From: Candidatus Palauibacter denitrificans
GTDB taxonomy: Bacteria; Gemmatimonadota; Gemmatimonadetes; Palauibacterales; Palauibacteraceae
Direction: 5' to 3'
Assembly (NCBI GenBank): GCA_009841015.1
Contig: VXMQ01000212.1
Span: 1 to 43,512 of the forward strand
Length of the DNA: 43,512 bases
Shown: positions 43,188 through 43,512 of the stretch, piece after piece
Numbering within the stretch: the first letter of the stretch is position 1
Layout of the letters: each line of letters starts with the position of its first letter
Made by a program: the position numbers and the translations under genes
Notes under the pieces: generated by a model
Databases searched by the model: none
Told to the model about the DNA's origin: nothing
What the model saw: the letters and a program-made list of their open reading frames with translations, nothing else

Positions 43188-43512
43188 ATGCCGAAGATCC
43201 TGGTAGTAGACGACGAACCCGATCTGGAGCTGCTCCTCCGGCAGAAGTTCCGGCGCCGGATCCGCTCGGGCGAATTCACGCTGGTCTTCGCCCAGAACGG
43301 GGTCGAAGCCCTCGCGAAGCTCGACAAGCACGACGATGTCGACCTCGTGCTCTCCGACATCAACATGCCCGAGATGGACGGCCTCACACTCCTGGGGCAG
43401 CTGGCCGAACTCGACCGCGACCTCCGCGCCGTCATGGTGACGGCCTACGGGGACATGAAGAACATCCGCACCGCCATGAACCGCGGCGCCTTCGACTTCG
43501 TCACCAAGCCGA
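43188..43512 (+). CDS. Response regulator, N-terminal part (cut by window end)
   Basis: The frame begins at ATG 43188 and runs off the window after 108 codons. It is a canonical receiver domain: Asp8/Asp9 (VVDDEPD), phospho-acceptor Asp57 ([12 protein letters not shown]), Thr85 (VTAYGD) and Lys107 (VTKP). No stop is seen, so an output domain may follow. Divergence from the kinase/STAS pair suggests the two act together in one partner-switching phosphorelay, for instance with a PP2C phosphatase output (inference). Confidence 0.85.
   Translation, partial: MPKILVVDDEPDLELLLRQKFRRRIRSGEFTLVFAQNGVEALAKLDKHDDVDLVLSDINMPEMDGLTLLGQLAELDRDLRAVMVTAYGDMKNIRTAMNRGAFDFVTKP

Overview
The window is GC-rich and densely coded. 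It is rich in secreted S9 peptidases, a DUF5777 barrel, a six-bladed beta-propeller, a secreted DUF3500 protein and partner-switching regulators. That mix suggests a diderm chromosome, most likely Gemmatimonadota (inference from gene content and codon style; no rRNA is present). I saw no phage, insertion sequence, CRISPR array, rRNA or tRNA.

Left third (1-13.9 kb): envelope proteins (DUF5777 barrel, a 769-aa barrel-like secreted protein, a small lipoprotein) and a secreted DPP-IV-like peptidase. A small stress/defence island follows (6.35-8.26 kb). It holds a MazE/AbrB-PIN toxin-antitoxin pair with a palindromic, AT-rich promoter, bracketed by a 14-bp direct repeat, and then an AbiEii-type nucleotidyltransferase with a small partner. 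Next come an ECF sigma factor/membrane anti-sigma/secreted-protein operon, a beta-propeller, and an orphan antitoxin broken by a one-base frameshift.

Middle (11.7-26.2 kb): a four-gene operon encodes an S9 peptidase, two tandem paralogous membrane proteins and a Tat-exported dienelactone hydrolase. The C-termini of the two membrane proteins look like a K+-channel pore module, but the selectivity filter is replaced (DYAT/DYAA where GYGD is expected). Two divergent transporters, both with cytoplasmic RCK/TrkA-C-type domains, come next. They are followed by an FAD oxidoreductase, a PQQ-type sugar dehydrogenase, a class IV aminotransferase and a serine beta-lactamase-like hydrolase.

Right third (26.2-43.5 kb): a five-gene PotABCD-type ABC importer operon carries two paralogous substrate-binding proteins. 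It is divergent from a DUF3500 gene across a helically phased repeat. The most striking locus is a tightly packed minus-strand operon at 40851-32855: Amt ammonium transporter, circularly permuted ATP-grasp, alpha-E, transglutaminase, TorF-like porin, and a single 811-aa polypeptide that joins a TolC/OprM-type outer-membrane efflux lipoprotein to a DUF1028 (Ntn-hydrolase-like) domain and TPRs. The ATP-grasp/alpha-E/transglutaminase set is a recurrent predicted peptide-ligation system, often linked to the Ntn peptidase Anbu. Here an Ntn-like domain on an efflux duct could fill that place (inference). A porin and a partner-switching locus (STAS, RsbW-like kinase, divergent response regulator cut by the window end) close the window, with a perfect 19-bp stem terminator between them.
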